A stretch of DNA of 64,000 nucleotides from Chitinophaga sp. Ak27 (GTDB lineage Bacteria > Bacteroidota > Bacteroidia > Chitinophagales > Chitinophagaceae). The position numbers were made by a program, and so were the translations under genes. Location of the stretch: NCBI RefSeq assembly GCF_012726295.1, contig NZ_JABAOB010000008.1:62001-126000 (forward strand), in the 5' to 3' direction. A model generated the notes under the pieces. The model was not told the origin of the DNA. It was given only the letters and a program-made list of their open reading frames with translations, and ran no database searches. Shown here piece by piece: positions 14,890 to 23,498 of the stretch; within the stretch, counting starts at the first letter, position 1; each line of letters opens with the position of its first letter.

Positions 14890-16569
14890 ATGGAATTAAA
14901 TAAATACAGCAAGACGATTACGCAGGATCCTACGCAACCAGCCGCACAGGCACAGTTGTACGGAATTGGTTTGACAGAGGAAGATTTGAAAAAAGCACAG
15001 GTAGGTATTGTTAGCATGGGCTACGATGGTAATACCTGCAACATGCACCTGAACGACCTGGCACAGGACGTGAAAAAAGGCGTCTGGGCCAATGACCTGG
15101 TGGGACTCATTTTTAATACCATTGGCGTCAGCGATGGTATGAGCAATGGTACCCCCGGTATGCGCTACTCCCTCGTTAGCCGCGATCTGATTGCTGATTC
15201 CATTGAAACTGTAGCCGGAGCGCAGTATTATGATGCCCTCATCACCGTTCCAGGCTGCGATAAAAACATGCCCGGTTCCCTGATGGCTATGGGTCGCCTC
15301 AATCGCCCGTCTATCATGGTGTACGGCGGTACCATCGCCCCCGGAAAGTATAAAGGCCAGGATCTTAATATCATCTCCGCTTTCGAAGCATTGGGTCAGA
15401 AAATGGCCGGTAAACTCGATGAAGGCGATTTTAAAGGCATCGTACAAAACTCCTGCCCCGGCGCCGGCGCCTGCGGAGGTATGTACACCGCTAATACCAT
15501 GTCTTCTGCTATTGAAGCACTCGGTATGAGCCTGCCTTATAGCTCATCCAACCCCGCCCTGAGCAAGGAAAAAAAGGATGAATGCCTCGCCGCAGGTAAA
15601 TATATCCGCCTGCTCCTGGAAAAAGATATTAAACCCAGGGACATCATGACGAAAGAGGCATTTGAAAATGCGCTCACCATCATCATGGCCACTGGCGGCA
15701 GCACCAATGCCGTACTGCATTTCATCGCTATCGCAAAATCCGTAGGCGTTGATATTACCATTGACGATTTTCAGCGTATCAGCGATAAAACACCGCTGAT
15801 CGCCGATCTCAAACCAAGTGGTAAATACCTCATGGAAGACCTCCACAACATCGGCGGTATTCCCCTGGTAATGAAATACCTCCTGCAAAAAGGATTCCTC
15901 CACGGCCACTGTCTCACCGTTACCGGTAAAACAATTGCCGAAAACCTGGAAAGTATACCAGACCTGGATTTCAGCGCACAGGATATCATTGTACCGCTGG
16001 AAAAACCATTGAAATCAACCGCACATATTCAAATCCTGTACGGTAACCTGGCCACCCAGGGATCTGTAGCCAAAATAACTGGTAAGGAAGGCGAACGATT
16101 CAAAGGACCTGCCCGTGTTTTCGATGGCGAATTTGAATTGATTGCCGGTATTACCTCCGGTAAAGTGAAACAGGGAGATGTCGTCGTCATCCGCCACGTA
16201 GGCCCTAAAGGCGCACCAGGTATGCCGGAAATGCTTAAACCTACCAGCGCTATTATGGGCGTGGGCTTGGGTAAAAGCGTGGCCCTCATCACAGATGGCC
16301 GCTTCTCCGGTGGTACACACGGATTCGTGGTAGGCCACATTACCCCGGAAGCTTTTGAAGGTGGTAATATCGCCCTGGTTCAAGATGATGATATCATCGA
16401 AATCGACGCAGTAAAGAACTTTATCAATGTGGAACTGAGTGATGAGGAACTGGCCGCCCGCAGGGCAAAATGGGTACAACCCGCATTGAAAGTATCCAAT
16501 GGAATCTTATTTAAGTACGCAAAACTTGTAAAAAATGCAACAGAAGGATGTGTTACCGATGAAGCCTGA
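14890..16569 (+). CDS. ilvD: Dihydroxy-acid dehydratase
   Basis: IlvD dehydrates 2,3-dihydroxy-isovalerate and -methylvalerate to the 2-oxo acids. In the 559-residue product three cysteines are placed as cluster ligands: C50 (G-N-T-C-N), C123 (P-G-C-D-K-N-M-P-G) and C195 (G-A-C-G-G-M-Y-T-A-N-T-M). Three such cysteines fit the [2Fe-2S] class known from plants and cyanobacteria better than the oxygen-labile E. coli type, which is inference. D-G-R-F-S-G-G-T-H-G-F-V-V-G-H near residue 470 is the C-terminal signature. It overlaps the start of ilvB. Confidence 0.97.
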   Translation: MELNKYSKTITQDPTQPAAQAQLYGIGLTEEDLKKAQVGIVSMGYDGNTCNMHLNDLAQDVKKGVWANDLVGLIFNTIGVSDGMSNGTPGMRYSLVSRDLIADSIETVAGAQYYDALITVPGCDKNMPGSLMAMGRLNRPSIMVYGGTIAPGKYKGQDLNIISAFEALGQKMAGKLDEGDFKGIVQNSCPGAGACGGMYTANTMSSAIEALGMSLPYSSSNPALSKEKKDECLAAGKYIRLLLEKDIKPRDIMTKEAFENALTIIMATGGSTNAVLHFIAIAKSVGVDITIDDFQRISDKTPLIADLKPSGKYLMEDLHNIGGIPLVMKYLLQKGFLHGHCLTVTGKTIAENLESIPDLDFSAQDIIVPLEKPLKSTAHIQILYGNLATQGSVAKITGKEGERFKGPARVFDGEFELIAGITSGKVKQGDVVVIRHVGPKGAPGMPEMLKPTSAIMGVGLGKSVALITDGRFSGGTHGFVVGHITPEAFEGGNIALVQDDDIIEIDAVKNFINVELSDEELAARRAKWVQPALKVSNGILFKYAKLVKNATEGCVTDEA

Positions 16570-18283
16570 GATAGCTGATAAGCAGTTGACTGTAAAGCCC
16601 GTTATTACTGGCTCTGAAGCAGTGATCCGCTCCCTGATAGCAGAAGGAGTCGACACTATCTTCGGTTATCCCGGCGGGGCGATCATGCCTATTTATGATG
16701 CCCTCTATGATTTCCAGGATCAGGTACACCATATTCTCGTCCGCCATGAACAAGGTGCTACACACGCTGCCCAGGGATATGCCCGCAGCTCCGGTAAGGT
16801 AGGTGTGGCTTTTGCTACCTCCGGTCCCGGCGCTACCAACCTGGTAACAGGTTTGGCAGATGCCTATATGGACTCTACGCCCATGGTATGTGTAACTGGC
16901 CAGGTGGCCGCTGCATTGCTGGGTACAGACGCATTCCAGGAAACAGACGTGATCGGTATCACCATGCCTATCACTAAATGGAACATACAGGTAACCCGTG
17001 CAGAGGATATTCCTGCCGCCATGGCGAAAGCATTTTATATCGCCCGTAGTGGCCGGCCAGGCCCCGTACTGGTGGATATCACCAAAAATGCGCAGTTCGG
17101 GGAGTTTGAATACGAGTACAAAAAATGTGAATATATCCGCAGCTACCGCCCTATTCCTGAATTAAGTATGGAAGCAGTGGCAGATGCAGCAGCCCTGATC
17201 AACAGCGCTAAAAAGCCATTCATCCTTTGTGGTCACGGCGTGCTGTTATCCGGTGCAGAAAAAGCCCTGATCGCATTGGCAGAAAAAGCGCAGATCCCTG
17301 TAGGCTCTACTTTACTGGGATTATCTGCGATGCCGGTAGATCATCCCCTGTACGTAGGTATGCTCGGTATGCACGGTAACTACGGCCCAAATATGCTCAC
17401 CGGCGAAGCCGACGTAGTTATTGCGGTAGGTATGCGCTTCGATGACCGCGTAACAGGCGACGTAGGTACCTATGTGCCCAACGCCAAAGTAATTCACATC
17501 GAAATTGATGCCGCTGAAATCAACAAGATCGTGAAAGCGGATGTAGCGGTGCATGCCGATGCCAAACCCGCACTGGAAGCGCTGTTGGAACTGGTACAAC
17601 CTGCACAGCACAGCGAATGGCTGGGAGAGTTCAGGGCAGCTGACAAGAAAGAATACGAAAAAGTACAGCATAGAGAATTATATCCCGAAGCCGGTGAACT
17701 GAAGATGGCAGAAACAATCCGCCTCATCTCAGAAAAAACCAAGGGAGAAGCCGTACTGGTAACAGACGTAGGACAACACCAGATGGTAGCTTCCCGCTAC
17801 TACCGGTTCAAAAATCCTAATACCAATGTTACCTCCGGTGGTATGGGTACCATGGGCTTCTCATTGCCGGCAGCCATGGGCGCCAAAATGGGGACGCCAG
17901 AAAAAGAAGTAGTGGCTATCATTGGTGATGGCTGCTTCCAGATGACCCTCCAGGAACTGGGCACTATTTATCAGTCACAGATCGGCGTGAAAATAGTGAT
18001 CCTCAACAACAACTTCCTCGGAATGGTAAGACAATGGCAACAGTTGTTTTTCGACAAACGCTATTCCTCAACTGAAATGGTCAATCCCGATTTTGTACAG
18101 ATTGCCAAAGGATTCTTTATCCCCGGCAAGAAAGTAACAGCAAGGGAAGATATATCTGCCGCCATTGATGAAATGCTGGCACACAAGGGCGCTTACCTGC
18201 TCGAAGTAGTGGTGGAAAAAGAAGATAACGTATTCCCCATGGTACCAGCAGGCGCTCCTATTACTTCCATCAGGCTGGAGTAG
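16559..18283 (+). CDS. ilvB: Acetolactate synthase, large catalytic subunit
   Basis: This ThDP-dependent enzyme joins two pyruvates, or pyruvate and 2-oxobutyrate. The 574-residue product has F-G-Y-P-G-G-A-I-M-P-I-Y-D-A-L near the N-terminus, the R-H-E-Q-G-A-T-H-A-A-Q-G-Y-A-R segment, and the ThDP motif from G-D-G-C-F-Q-M to N-N-N-F-L-G. The ATG at 16559 overlaps the end of ilvD by 11 nt and has AAGGA upstream. An in-frame ATG at 16535 (8 codons longer) is the alternative. The regulatory subunit gene follows after 48 nt. The biosynthetic class is supported by the operon and the partner subunit. Confidence 0.95.
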   Translation: MKPEIADKQLTVKPVITGSEAVIRSLIAEGVDTIFGYPGGAIMPIYDALYDFQDQVHHILVRHEQGATHAAQGYARSSGKVGVAFATSGPGATNLVTGLADAYMDSTPMVCVTGQVAAALLGTDAFQETDVIGITMPITKWNIQVTRAEDIPAAMAKAFYIARSGRPGPVLVDITKNAQFGEFEYEYKKCEYIRSYRPIPELSMEAVADAAALINSAKKPFILCGHGVLLSGAEKALIALAEKAQIPVGSTLLGLSAMPVDHPLYVGMLGMHGNYGPNMLTGEADVVIAVGMRFDDRVTGDVGTYVPNAKVIHIEIDAAEINKIVKADVAVHADAKPALEALLELVQPAQHSEWLGEFRAADKKEYEKVQHRELYPEAGELKMAETIRLISEKTKGEAVLVTDVGQHQMVASRYYRFKNPNTNVTSGGMGTMGFSLPAAMGAKMGTPEKEVVAIIGDGCFQMTLQELGTIYQSQIGVKIVILNNNFLGMVRQWQQLFFDKRYSSTEMVNPDFVQIAKGFFIPGKKVTAREDISAAIDEMLAHKGAYLLEVVVEKEDNVFPMVPAGAPITSIRLE

Positions 18284-18331
18284 CAGTACAGAAGGATTCA
18301 TTTTTGATCATTTGTAATTCACAACAGGTAT

Positions 18332-18871
18332 ATGCAAAAAGAATATACAGTAACGGTATATACGGAAGACCGTATAGGTATCACCAACCGTATCACGATT
18401 ATATTTACCCGCAGGGGCATTAATATTACCAGTTTAACCACAGCTGAAACAGAGATACCCGGTGTATATAAATTCATTATAACGGTGTTGTCTACACGTG
18501 AAAAGCTGGATAAAGTGGTAGGCCAGATAGAAAGACTCATCGAAATACATCGCGCCTTTGTACACGAGGAAGAAGAGGTAGTATACCAGGAGCTGGCGCT
18601 GTACAAAATATCTACCCGGTCGTTACATACCGGCGATATTGAAAGGTTGATCCGCGAAAACAATGCGCGTATCCTCACTATTACCGCCGAGTATTTCGTA
18701 ATCGAAAAAACCGGCCACCAGCAGGAGTTGATAGACTTCATTAAAAAACTGGAACCATACGGTTTGATCGAGTATTCAAAAAGCGGCCGCGTAGCCATCG
18801 TAAAATGGAGCCGCCGTTTCCATGAACACCTGAAAGAACTGCAGGCACAGGAAGCAGAACACGGCCTTTAG
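18332..18871 (+). CDS. ilvN: Acetolactate synthase, small regulatory subunit
   Basis: The 179-residue product has an N-terminal ACT domain (Y-T-V-T-V-Y-T-E-D-R-I-G-I-T-N-R-I) with R-R-G-I-N-I-T-S-L-T, where valine would bind for feedback control, and a C-terminal domain of the IlvH/IlvN type (E-L-A-L-Y-K-I-S, then I-L-T-I-T-A-E-Y-F-V-I-E-K-T-G). It stimulates the large subunit encoded just upstream. Length is close to that of other long-form small subunits (about 160-180). ilvC follows after 99 nt that contain a short tandem AGCTAA repeat. Confidence 0.94.
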   Translation: MQKEYTVTVYTEDRIGITNRITIIFTRRGINITSLTTAETEIPGVYKFIITVLSTREKLDKVVGQIERLIEIHRAFVHEEEEVVYQELALYKISTRSLHTGDIERLIRENNARILTITAEYFVIEKTGHQQELIDFIKKLEPYGLIEYSKSGRVAIVKWSRRFHEHLKELQAQEAEHGL

Positions 18872-18924
18872 CAGATCGCTGAAAGCAGTTAAACGATACA
18901 TTATTATTCATTCAAATCACACGT

Positions 18925-18960
18925 CAGCTAATAGCTAACCGCTAATAGCTAAAAGCTAAA
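18925..18960. repeat. Tandem AGCTAA-type repeat between ilvN and ilvC
   Basis: A run of CAGCTAATAGCTAACC, GCTAATAGCT and AAAAGCTAAA units lies immediately upstream of ilvC. It resembles the AGCTGAAAGC arms of the other intergenic repeats but has no complementary partner arm here. Confidence 0.6.
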
Positions 18961-18970
18961 AAAACAACAC

Positions 18971-20017
18971 ATGGCAACCATCAATTTTGGAGGGGTACTC
19001 GAGCAAGTAGTAACCAGAGAAGAATTCCCTATGGAAAAAGCAAGGGAAGTGCTGAAGAACGAAGTGATTGCAGTAATTGGTTACGGCGTACAAGGTCCTG
19101 GCCAGGCACTGAACCTGAAAGACAATGGCTTTAATGTTATTGTAGGCCAACGTAAGAATTCTAAAACCTGGGATAAAGCGGTAGCTGATGGCTGGGTTCC
19201 TGGCGAAACTTTATTCGACATCGAAGAAGCAGCTCAAAAAGGTACTATCATCCAGTTCCTGCTCTCTGATGCTGGTCAGATCACCCTGTGGCCTACACTG
19301 AAACAACACCTGACTCCTGGTAAAGCACTTTACTTCTCCCACGGGTTTGGTATCACCTATAAAGACCAAACCGGTATCGTTCCTCCGGCTGATGTAGACG
19401 TAATCCTGGTAGCTCCTAAAGGTTCCGGTACTTCCCTGCGTCGCCTGTTCCTGGCTGGTCAGGGGCTGAACTCCAGCTTCGCTATCTTCCAGGATGCTAC
19501 CGGTCGCGCTAAAGAACGCGTAGTTGCACTGGGTATCGGCGTTGGTTCCGGTTACCTGTTCGAAACAGATTTCAAAAAAGAAGTATACTCCGACCTCACA
19601 GGCGAACGCGGTTCCCTGATGGGCTGTATCCAGGGTATCTTCGCAGCACAATACGAAACCCTGCGTAAAAATGGTCACTCTCCTTCTGAAGCATTCAACG
19701 AAACAGTAGAAGAACTGACACAGTCCCTGATGCCACTGGTAGCAGAAAATGGTATGGACTGGATGTATGCTAACTGCTCTACCACTGCTCAACGCGGTGC
19801 ACTCGACTGGTGGAAGAAATTCAAAACAGCTACTCAGCCTGTATTTGATGAACTGTACGCCAGCGTAGCTGCTGGTAAAGAAGCTGCCCGTTCTATCGCT
19901 TCCAACAGTACGCCTGATTATCGCGAAAAACTGAACGAAGAACTGAAAGAACTGCGCGAAAGCGAAATGTGGCAGGCAGGTGCAGCCGTACGTAAGTTGC
20001 GTCCTAACAACGCTTAA
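18971..20017 (+). CDS. ilvC: Ketol-acid reductoisomerase (class I)
   Basis: IlvC rearranges and reduces acetolactate to dihydroxy-isovalerate using NAD(P)H and magnesium. The 348-residue product has the Rossmann motif G-Y-G-V-Q-G-P-G-Q-A-L-N-L (about 38-50), S-H-G-F-G-I near residue 123, and the metal-binding D-L-T-G-E-R-G-S-L-M-G segment with a later E-E-L-T. The short length is that of class I. Codon use is strongly biased to few codons over the whole gene (for example CTG and GGT), consistent with high expression. Downstream there is a long stem-loop before ilvA. Confidence 0.96.
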   Translation: MATINFGGVLEQVVTREEFPMEKAREVLKNEVIAVIGYGVQGPGQALNLKDNGFNVIVGQRKNSKTWDKAVADGWVPGETLFDIEEAAQKGTIIQFLLSDAGQITLWPTLKQHLTPGKALYFSHGFGITYKDQTGIVPPADVDVILVAPKGSGTSLRRLFLAGQGLNSSFAIFQDATGRAKERVVALGIGVGSGYLFETDFKKEVYSDLTGERGSLMGCIQGIFAAQYETLRKNGHSPSEAFNETVEELTQSLMPLVAENGMDWMYANCSTTAQRGALDWWKKFKTATQPVFDELYASVAAGKEAARSIASNSTPDYREKLNEELKELRESEMWQAGAAVRKLRPNNA

Positions 20018-20040
20018 TTTTTTTAAAATTATAGTGACGG

Positions 20041-20161
20041 ATGGCAAACCATTTTGGAATTTTGATTATTAGCATTCCCGCTGTTTAGTTTCCCGGATAT
20101 TTTTTCCACGAAACTTTATAGCTGAATAGCCGATTCCCAGAATTCCGGAATGGTTTGCCAT
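20041..20161 (+). other. Long-range hairpin between ilvC and ilvA
   Basis: The 21-nt arms at 20041-20061 and 20141-20161 are complementary over their whole length; two positions are U-G pairs in RNA, the rest are Watson-Crick. The loop is 79 nt. The ilvC stop is 24 nt upstream and the ilvA ATG 20 nt downstream. No T-run follows, so it is not a standard terminator. Confidence 0.85.
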
Positions 20162-20181
20162 TTGTATTTTAAATAGATCAT

Positions 20182-21438
20182 ATGTCTGAAGTAATGAGCA
20201 GCGTCAATTCATTGAATATCCTCGATGCAGCAGTGAAGCTGAAATCAGTGGTGGCACGCACCCCGCTTACCTATAGCGCCAACCTTTCCCGGCGCTACCA
20301 ATGCGATGTGTATCTGAAAAGAGAGGATATGCAAATTGTACGCTCCTATAAATTACGTGGCGCCTACAACCTCATCAGCAGCCTCCCTGCTGAAATATTG
20401 GCCAAAGGCGTTACCTGCGCCAGCGCAGGCAACCATGCCCAGGGCTTCGCCTATGCCTGCAAAGCCATGAACATCAAAGGCGTGGTGTTTATGCCCGTAA
20501 TTACACCAAAACAAAAGGTAAACCAGGTAAACATGTTCGGAGGCGATAATATCGAAATCCGGCTCATTGGCGACACCTTCGACGATTGCTCCGCCGAAGC
20601 CCAGGCATTTACCGCCGCTAATAACATGACTTTCATCCCGCCCTTCGACAATGCCAAAATTATTGAAGGCCAGGGCACCGTGGCCGTGGAGATACTGGAA
20701 GACCAATCCGGCATCGATTTCCTCTTTGTACCGGTAGGCGGCGGCGGACTCGCAGCCGGACTGGGTACCTACTTCAAAACATATAGCCCTAAGACCCGCA
20801 TCATCGGCGTAGAGCCGGAAGGCGCCCCATCCATGCTCAAAGCACTCGAACAGGGAGGCCCTGTTACCCTCAACGAAATTGAACGATTTGTAGATGGCGC
20901 CGCGGTGAAAAGAGTGGGCACACTCAACTATGAAATCTGTAAAGACGTACTGGAAAAGATGCACCTGGTGCCCGAAGGAAAAGTATGCTCTACCATCCTG
21001 CGCCTGTATAACGAAGATGCCATCGTAGTAGAACCTGCCGGCGCATTATCCATCGCAGCACTCGACGGCTTTACAGAAGAAATAAAAGGAAAGAAAGTAG
21101 TATGCGTAATCAGCGGCAGCAACAACGACATCGACCGCATGCAGGAAATAAAAGAACGCTCCCTGCTCTACGAAGGGTTGAAACACTACTTTATTGTACG
21201 TTTTGCACAACGCCCGGGTGCATTAAGAGAATTCGTGAATCATATCCTCGGTCCCAACGACGATATCACCCGCTTCGAATATATCCAGAAACATAATAAG
21301 GAAATAGGACCGGCACTGGTAGGTGTTGAACTGAAGTACCGGGAAGACTACGATAAACTGATCGCCAATTTCCAGAAATATAATTTCCAGTTCACCGAGC
21401 TGAATAAAGACGACAGCTTATTCGGGTACCTGGTGTAG
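20182..21438 (+). CDS. ilvA: Threonine ammonia-lyase, biosynthetic
   Basis: IlvA deaminates threonine to 2-oxobutyrate, the entry to isoleucine. The 418-residue product has the PLP lysine in V-R-S-Y-K-L-R-G-A-Y-N (about 52-62), S-A-G-N-H-A-Q-G (near 79-86), G-G-G-G-L-A-A-G for phosphate binding and a C-terminal ACT-like regulatory domain from about residue 330 (Y-F-I-V-R-F-A-Q-R-P-G-A-L). One regulatory domain instead of two explains the length, shorter than E. coli IlvA (about 514). It closes the operon, which therefore makes Ile and Val and has no leu genes. Confidence 0.95.
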   Translation: MSEVMSSVNSLNILDAAVKLKSVVARTPLTYSANLSRRYQCDVYLKREDMQIVRSYKLRGAYNLISSLPAEILAKGVTCASAGNHAQGFAYACKAMNIKGVVFMPVITPKQKVNQVNMFGGDNIEIRLIGDTFDDCSAEAQAFTAANNMTFIPPFDNAKIIEGQGTVAVEILEDQSGIDFLFVPVGGGGLAAGLGTYFKTYSPKTRIIGVEPEGAPSMLKALEQGGPVTLNEIERFVDGAAVKRVGTLNYEICKDVLEKMHLVPEGKVCSTILRLYNEDAIVVEPAGALSIAALDGFTEEIKGKKVVCVISGSNNDIDRMQEIKERSLLYEGLKHYFIVRFAQRPGALREFVNHILGPNDDITRFEYIQKHNKEIGPALVGVELKYREDYDKLIANFQKYNFQFTELNKDDSLFGYLV

Positions 21439-21445
21439 CTACTAG

Positions 21446-21481
21446 CTAAAAAGGGATCTCCTGTGCGGGATCCCTTTTTAG
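21446..21481. terminator. Bidirectional terminator after ilvA
   Basis: CTAAAAAGGGATC (21446-21458) pairs with GATCCCTTTTTAG (21469-21481), 13 bp, loop of 10 nt. It lies between ilvA and the convergent dehydrogenase gene. Confidence 0.9.
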
Positions 21482-21504
21482 TTAGCCTATCCTGATAAAC
21501 AGGT

Positions 21505-22554
21505 TTATTTTTTTAAACTGGCAATATCAATCACGAAGCGGTACTTCACATCTCCCTTCAACATCCGTTCATAAGCGGTGTTGATATCCTTAATGTCAAT
21601 CACTTCTACATCGCTGGTTATATTATGTTCCGCGCAATAATCCAGCATCTCCTGGGTTTCACGGATACCACCAATCAATGAACCGGCAATGCTCCTTCTG
21701 CCCATAATCAGGTTAAACGCCGGCACAGCCGATGGCTCCGGAGGTACGCCCAAACAAATCATCACGCCATCGAGGTTCAGCATATTCAGGTAGTTGCTGT
21801 AGTCGTGCGGCGCAGAAATCGTATTGATGATAAAATCAAACTGGTTGCGTAGTTGCTTTAACTGTTCCTTACTGGTGGTCAGTGCAAAATGATGGGCGCC
21901 CAGTTTTTTGGCATCCGCCTCTTTCGATGGGGAGGTACTGAGCATGGTTACCTCGGCTCCCATGGAAGCAGCCAGCTTAACCGCCATGTGTCCGAGTCCT
22001 CCCAAACCTACTACGCCTACTTTATGCCCTTTGCCTACTTTCCAGTGCCGCAGGGGAGAATAAGTAGTAATGCCTGCACAGAGCAATGGAGCTACACCCG
22101 ATAACGGTAATTTATCGGATATCTTCAGGGTGTATTTCTCATCAGTCACAATATGCGTGGAATAACCGCCATAAGTAAGCGTTTTCCTATCCATCTCATA
22201 TCCGTTATACGTGCTGGCGCCGCCGGTAACACAATATTGTTCTTCTCCGGCTTTGCATGGTGCACATTCGCGGCAGGAATCTACAAAACATCCGATCCCC
22301 GCCAGATCGCCTACTTTAAAACGGGTAACATGGTCTCCCACTTTGGTCACACGCCCTACTATTTCATGACCCGGCACCATTGGGTAAATGGAGTTGCCCC
22401 ATTCGTTACGCACCTGGTGTATATCGGAATGACATACGCCACAATATAAAATTTCGATCTGTACGTCATGAGGACCCGGTTCCCGGCGTTCAAAATTCCA
22501 TGGCCCCAGCGGGGAAGTGGCATCCTGTACGGCATATGCTTTTGTTGCAATCAT
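21505..22554 (-). CDS. Zinc-dependent NAD(P)-dependent alcohol dehydrogenase (CAD/YahK type)
   Basis: The enzyme would interconvert alcohols and aldehydes with NADP(H). In the 349-residue product the catalytic zinc site is C41 (C-G-V-C-H-S-D) and H63 (P-G-H-E), and the structural zinc is bound by C94, C97, C100 and C108. The nucleotide-binding motif is G-L-G-G-L-G-H-M-A-V-K-L-A. The nearest known relatives are the cinnamyl-alcohol/aldehyde reductases YahK and Ahr, for which the physiological substrate is not clear. It stands alone between the ilv operon and a divergent SDR gene. Confidence 0.92.
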   Translation of the reverse strand: MIATKAYAVQDATSPLGPWNFERREPGPHDVQIEILYCGVCHSDIHQVRNEWGNSIYPMVPGHEIVGRVTKVGDHVTRFKVGDLAGIGCFVDSCRECAPCKAGEEQYCVTGGASTYNGYEMDRKTLTYGGYSTHIVTDEKYTLKISDKLPLSGVAPLLCAGITTYSPLRHWKVGKGHKVGVVGLGGLGHMAVKLAASMGAEVTMLSTSPSKEADAKKLGAHHFALTTSKEQLKQLRNQFDFIINTISAPHDYSNYLNMLNLDGVMICLGVPPEPSAVPAFNLIMGRRSIAGSLIGGIRETQEMLDYCAEHNITSDVEVIDIKDINTAYERMLKGDVKYRFVIDIASLKK

Positions 22555-22688
22555 GGTGTATATGTTTAGGCACCTAATCTACGCGTAATTTGTGAACAAA
22601 AAATGACGGCCTCAGAAGTAGGGCCTTTTTACTTTTTTCGATAACTTATATCCGGATAGCGTAAAAGTCCACTTTAAATCATATTGTT

Positions 22689-23489
22689 ATGGAACTTAAT
22701 CTGAAAGGAAAAGTAGCCATCGTTACCGGTGGCAGCAAAGGCATTGGTAAAGGAATTGCCGCCGTTCTGCTGGCGGAAGGCGCCACCGTGGTAATTACGG
22801 CCCGCAATGCAGATGAACTGGAAGATACCGCCGCCATGTTCCGCCTGCAAGGCCATGATGTGCTGGCCACAGTAGCAGATATGGCAAAGGAAGCCGACCT
22901 CGAACAACTGGTCTCCAGTACCATACAACGTCTGGGACATATAGATATCCTCGTCAACAATGCCGGAGGAATTGATGCCTTCGGCCCACTGGATACCATT
23001 AGCATGGCGCAATGGCGGAATATCTTTGATATTAATTTCTTTGGCCTGGTAGCACTCACCCAGCTGGTTATTCCTCATATGAAGAAACAGGGAGGTGGCC
23101 GCATTATTAATATTTCGTCAGAAAACGGGGAACAACCCGATCCTAACATGGGCCATTATAATGCTACCAAAGCAGCCCTGAATAACTATTCCAAAACGCT
23201 TTCCATGAACTATGGTAAAGACAATATCCTGGTGAATACTGTATCTCCGGCATTTATCAAGACTCCGCTGGTAGATGATATGCTGGCTGCGCGGGCAAAG
23301 GAAAAAGGTATTTCGGAAGAAGATGCTGCCAGGGACTTTCTCAAAGAAAATCGCCCTTACCAGGTACTCAGAAGGCCGGGCCTCCCGGAAGAAACCGGCG
23401 CCATGGTGGCCTTCCTGGCGTCGGACCAGGCTTCATTCATCACCGGCGGAATATTCAGGGTGGATGGCGGCTCTGTTGGAGCCGTTTAA
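22689..23489 (+). CDS. Short-chain dehydrogenase/reductase (SDR)
   Basis: The 266-residue product has the classical SDR features: T-G-G-S-K-G-I-G-K-G-I-A (about 14-25) for the cofactor, N-N-A-G-G near residue 93, a serine in I-S-S-E-N-G, and the Y-N-A-T-K catalytic pair near 154-158. F-R-V-D-G-G-S closes the C-terminus. A C-terminal insertion with K-E-K-G-I-S-E-E-D-A-A is seen in some sugar- or steroid-type SDRs, but substrate cannot be inferred. The FAD-dependent oxidoreductase gene starts 9 nt downstream, so the two are probably co-transcribed. Confidence 0.92.
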   Translation: MELNLKGKVAIVTGGSKGIGKGIAAVLLAEGATVVITARNADELEDTAAMFRLQGHDVLATVADMAKEADLEQLVSSTIQRLGHIDILVNNAGGIDAFGPLDTISMAQWRNIFDINFFGLVALTQLVIPHMKKQGGGRIINISSENGEQPDPNMGHYNATKAALNNYSKTLSMNYGKDNILVNTVSPAFIKTPLVDDMLAARAKEKGISEEDAARDFLKENRPYQVLRRPGLPEETGAMVAFLASDQASFITGGIFRVDGGSVGAV

Positions 23490-23498
23490 ATAAATATT

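Noticed and set aside
16029..16479. Overlapping antisense frames of 103 and 154 codons opposite ilvD
   Set aside because: Coding shadows of ilvD; no start context or motif supports them.
19211..20047. A 278-codon open frame on the minus strand opposite ilvC
   Set aside because: It is the shadow of a gene with strong codon bias; no family motifs, and ilvC is certain.
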